This document shows positions 6,712-9,178 of a DNA stretch of 9,178 nucleotides, piece after piece. The stretch lies in assembly GCA_964352225.1 (NCBI GenBank), contig CAYGRM010000278.1, forward strand, positions 1-9,178. The letters are read 5' to 3'. Below the pieces are notes generated by a model. It was given only the letters and a program-made list of their open reading frames with translations, made no database searches and was not told the DNA's origin. Made by a program: the position numbers and the translations under genes. Numbering within the stretch: the stretch's first letter is position 1; every line of letters starts with the position of its first letter. This DNA is from CAJQQY01 sp964352225 (lineage in GTDB: Bacteria > Bacteroidota > Bacteroidia > Chitinophagales > Saprospiraceae).

Positions 6712-7939
6712 ATGAAAGAAATAATGTCGTCAACCAGATTATTTATTGCTTATTCTAGAAAAGATTCCGAGCTTTTGGATGAGTTAAAAATTTATTTAAA
6801 ACCTCTCGTCCGAAAATATAATTTAAGGATATGGGATGATAAGGAAATTGATGCAGGTGCAACTTGGGAACAAGAAATTAAGAAAAATCTTAATTCTGCA
6901 GATATTTTCCTTTTTATGATTAGTGCACAATCTTTAGCATCGAATTATTTTCATGATAAAGAATTAGCCCATGCTATCGATCGCCATAAAAAAGGAGAAG
7001 TTACCATCATTCCTATTATTATGCGTTCCTGTGATTGGACTTCTTCTAAAATTGCTGAATTACAAGTTCTACCTCAAGATGGAAAACCAGTTATTTCCAG
7101 TCATTGGCCTTATAAATCGGAGGCTTATTATAATATTGTAGATGGAATTAAAAGGGTACTTGTACAAAGGGATGAAGCTAGAATTTTACAATTACAAGCA
7201 GAAAAAGAAAAAGAAATTGCCCTAGCAAAAGAAGCGGAAAGATTAAGAAAAGAAGCAGAGCAACAAAAAATACAAGCAGAATTAGATAAAAAGAAAAAAG
7301 CAGAAGAGGCTAAAAAATACCAAGAAGAATTAAACGAATGGAAAAAAACTAAAGCAGATAATAAAATTACTGTTTACCAAAATTTCATAAAAAAATACCC
7401 TACAAGTGAATTTAAGGAAACTGCGAAGAATAATATAAAACTACTCAGAAATAGGAATAAAAAGGCTAAGCAAAAGGCTAGTTCCCCAAAACCAACTACT
7501 TCCTCTCTTAATTTGAAATCAACTACCTTTTCTAAGAATAAAGCACCAGGGATTATTTCTCAAGTTGAAAAAGAGGAAACAGTTTTGGAAAAAGGATTAA
7601 TTATAATCGAGCATAGTTTCTATGCAGCACTTCCTGTTATTGGAATAGCTTTGATTACTATGATAGGAGATAATTTTCAAGTACCGTTAATTCAAAGTTT
7701 ACTTAACTTTCAATTAATCTATGTAGGATNNNNNNNNNNATGTAGGATTGATCGTAGGAATTATCATTTTTCTAATTTTTCAACTCATTGATGTTGCAGA
7801 TGAATACAGTCTTATCGTTAATGAAGAAACGGAGGTTAAAGAAACTATTTGGGGAATTATTCTTACGCTAATTTCCTTTGGAGCACTTAGTGCTTTAGGT
7901 ATTTTTATAATGTCAGCAATCTTGGATTTCGTAAGTTAA
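6712..7939 (+). CDS. Membrane-anchored TIR-domain protein, interrupted by a scaffold gap
   Basis: TIR domains bind or cleave NAD+ in many bacterial defence proteins. Residues 8-150 form the TIR domain: RLFIAYSRKD (box 1), RIWDDKEIDAGATWEQEI (BB-loop region, 39-56), and ADIFLFMISAQSL followed by DKEL, whose Glu84 sits where the NADase glutamate lies. A charged coiled coil rich in K/E/A follows (about 152-213), then a short helical repeat, YQNFIKKYPTSEF (222-234), of a type seen in other Bacteroidota signalling proteins, and a Ser/Lys-rich linker. The C-terminus has three hydrophobic segments (about 302-320, 333-355, 373-397), so the TIR domain should face the cytoplasm from a membrane anchor. 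ATG at 6712 is preferred; ATG at 6724 is possible, and the TTG at 6682 is unlikely. The 10 N and a duplicated 9-mer break the frame; removing 19 bases gives 402 residues. NADase activity and defence role are inferred, not shown. Confidence 0.85.
7730..7739. other. Assembly gap of 10 N with identical flanks
   Basis: Ten N are flanked by ATGTAGGAT at 7721-7729 and again at 7740-7748. This is the pattern left when two contigs that overlap by a few bases are joined with a fixed-size gap. Collapsing the copies joins the two reading frames of the TIR gene exactly. Confidence 0.9.
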
Positions 7940-8217
7940 TTTTGGAAATGATCCTACCCTCCTAACCTACATTTTTATAACAAATTAATTCCACTCACGC
8001 CCTGCGAGCGAAAAGGTAAAACCATGAACTATACCTCTGCTAGTGAATACATGTTTACACTATAAAAAAAGATGTTAAAATTGGAATTAAATTACCGAAA
8101 GAATCCCCAAGCGGCATACAAAGAAAAATATAATCTGACCTTTTAGAAATAGCCAGACAAGATTATTTATAGAATCTTAATGAGAAAAAATTTTTGACAG
8201 TTTTCTAAAAAAAAATA
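7940..8217. other. Intergenic DNA with no gene seen
   Basis: No frame of convincing length or composition is present on either strand, and no tRNA-like fold was noticed. The sequence is less AT-biased around 7985-8025 (the CGCCCTGCGAGCG stretch). A weak inverted repeat AAGATT/AATCTT (8159-8164 and 8173-8178) is the only structure, and no clear terminator for the TIR gene was found. TGACAGTTTTCT at 8195-8206 also occurs at 2990-3001. Confidence 0.6.
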
Positions 8218-8246
8218 GTGCCATCCTGAAAGATTCAGGATGACAC
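8207..8246 (-). terminator. Intrinsic terminator of the exported-protein gene
   Basis: CATCCTGAA (8222-8230) pairs with TTCAGGATG (8234-8242) around a 3-nt loop; the stem extends by GTG/CAC beyond one mismatch. On the minus strand it is followed after 2 nt by 9 consecutive T (8215-8207). It lies about 68 nt past the stop of the gene ending at 8314. Confidence 0.85.
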
Positions 8247-8313
8247 AACAACAACATAACCATGAAAATACATAACCAAAATTTTCGATCGCGATTACTC
8301 GAGACCGAACCTT

Positions 8314-9060
8314 TTATTTCTTGATAACCTCATAATCGAGTTTCGGTACCTCGGAGGTTTTTACTTTTCTAATTGAAATTCTTTCTGTTTCATTATTCCC
8401 TTTTAGAATAATTTCATATCGTCCATTTGGTAATTTGGAACAATCAAAAGAAAGTGCATTTAACCCTTTTGTCAAATATTTCTTTCCTCTCGAAATTACT
8501 TCTCCATTCATTTTTCTAAACTCAAAAGTAATATTCGTATCAACTACAGATTTGACGGTCAAACTTAATTTTTTATCGGTAACGGTACTACTCATTGATG
8601 TAACCATCAAATTGTTTTGCGTGGTTCGCTCAATTATAAATGTTTCACTTGAAGTAAAACTATTATCAGAAGCATAGTGCAAAATTCGATAATACGTTTT
8701 TTGCTCTCCGATAGCTAAATCTAAAAATCGGTAAGTTTTAACTGTGTTGGAATTCCCGGCACCTTTTACGTCACCAGCTTTTTCAAACTTGTTTCCATCA
8801 ACCGATTTTTCAATCACAAAGAACTTGTTGTCCACTTCTTTGTACGTGGACCATGAAAGCATGTTTCCTACTTCCATTGATTTAATTTTTACTGGCTGAA
8901 AATAAATACACTTTGCATTAATAGATGTAAAAACCAGTAAACTGAAAAAAAGCAATAGAAAATTAGGTAACGAGATACGGTGTAGCATTCTCATCAACGA
9001 GGGTTTTAAAAAGTTAATCTTATTTTTATTTGAAATTCTTTTGGAAAGACCTAAATTCAT
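8314..9060 (-). CDS. Exported protein with fibronectin-like and sorting-domain-like regions
   Basis: The exact function is unknown. A hydrophobic core at about residues 31-46 followed by TSINA|KC (cleavage after Ala49) is a signal peptide; Cys51 is not in a lipobox. Residues about 63-144 match the beta-sandwich module common in secreted Bacteroidota proteins: LSWSTYKEVDNKFFVIEKS, then DGNKFEKAGDVKGAGNS and TYYRILHYA. Residues about 150-235 resemble a type IX secretion C-terminal domain: NGEVISRGKKYLTKGLNALS then KLPNGRYEIILKGN. A 15-residue polar tail follows, unusual for a true sorting signal. It lacks the usual large catalytic or adhesive part, so it is either a small surface protein or a stand-alone module. 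The ATG at 9060 gives a 22-residue polar extension before the signal peptide; ATGs at 8994 and 8988 give conventional signal peptides and may be the real starts. No TAnnTTTG box was found upstream. Confidence 0.8.
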   Translation of the reverse strand: MNLGLSKRISNKNKINFLKPSLMRMLHRISLPNFLLLFFSLLVFTSINAKCIYFQPVKIKSMEVGNMLSWSTYKEVDNKFFVIEKSVDGNKFEKAGDVKGAGNSNTVKTYRFLDLAIGEQKTYYRILHYASDNSFTSSETFIIERTTQNNLMVTSMSSTVTDKKLSLTVKSVVDTNITFEFRKMNGEVISRGKKYLTKGLNALSFDCSKLPNGRYEIILKGNNETERISIRKVKTSEVPKLDYEVIKK

Positions 9061-9178
9061 TAATTAAAATATGTTCAACAGGTCTGATCAAAGAGATCAT
9101 CAAGATAAAATTATTGACACTATTTTTAATACCATTCTATTGATTTCAGTCTTTTCAAAAAGCTGATAAAGACAAATT
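9061..9178. other. Upstream region of the exported-protein gene
   Basis: AT-rich DNA to the window end. It holds a short inverted repeat, TGATC/GATCA, at 9085-9099. Short frames exist on both strands, including a 31-codon plus-strand frame from the ATG at 9071, but none is supported. Confidence 0.4.

Noticed and set aside
7748..7939. Separate 63-residue membrane protein starting at TTG
   Set aside because: It is the continuation of the TIR protein after the scaffold gap; the frame joins exactly when the duplicated 9-mer is collapsed.
9071..9166. 31-codon plus-strand frame near the right edge
   Set aside because: Too short, with no promoter, ribosome signal or recognisable motif.
1..9178. 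CRISPR array, tRNA, rRNA or insertion sequence
   Set aside because: No regularly spaced repeats, cloverleaf-like sequence, rRNA motif, transposase frame or paired terminal repeats were seen.

Overview
The window is an AT-rich chromosomal stretch that looks like a member of the Bacteroidota, most likely near the Saprospiria/Chitinophagia. The evidence is a secreted tricorn-like S41 protease with a charged linker of the type common in that phylum, a secreted protein with a type IX-secretion-like C-terminal domain, perfect Bacteroidota -7 boxes (TAnnTTTG) ahead of two genes, and mostly absent Shine-Dalgarno sequences. It is draft sequence: a 10-N scaffold gap lies at 7730-7739. The exact genus cannot be read from these genes.

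Layout. Positions 1-6379 form a minus-strand block. In transcription order it holds a tricorn-like protease (6379-3131), a strong terminator, an Hsp20 chaperone (2810-2361), a Do/HtrA serine protease (2257-731), an unrecognised helical 147-residue protein (629-186), and probably the first codons of another gene (83-1). Hairpins separate most of these genes, so they look like a stress-related neighbourhood of mostly separate units, not one tight operon. Hsp20 (holding unfolded protein) and HtrA (degrading it in the envelope) fit together as protein quality control. TGTCA/TGACA half-sites occur upstream of both, which may mean shared control.

From 6712 a plus-strand gene encodes a TIR-domain protein with a long charged linker and a multi-pass C-terminal membrane region. 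The scaffold gap cuts it and shifts its frame. The 9 bases flanking the gap on each side are identical, and collapsing that duplication restores one 402-residue protein. A membrane-anchored TIR effector, possibly an NAD+-consuming defence protein, is the most interesting gene here, but no partner sensor or nucleotide cyclase gene is visible in the window.

From 7940 to 8217 no gene is seen. The last gene (9060-8314, minus) encodes a small exported protein with a fibronectin-like domain and a sorting-domain-like C-terminus, ended by a good intrinsic terminator.
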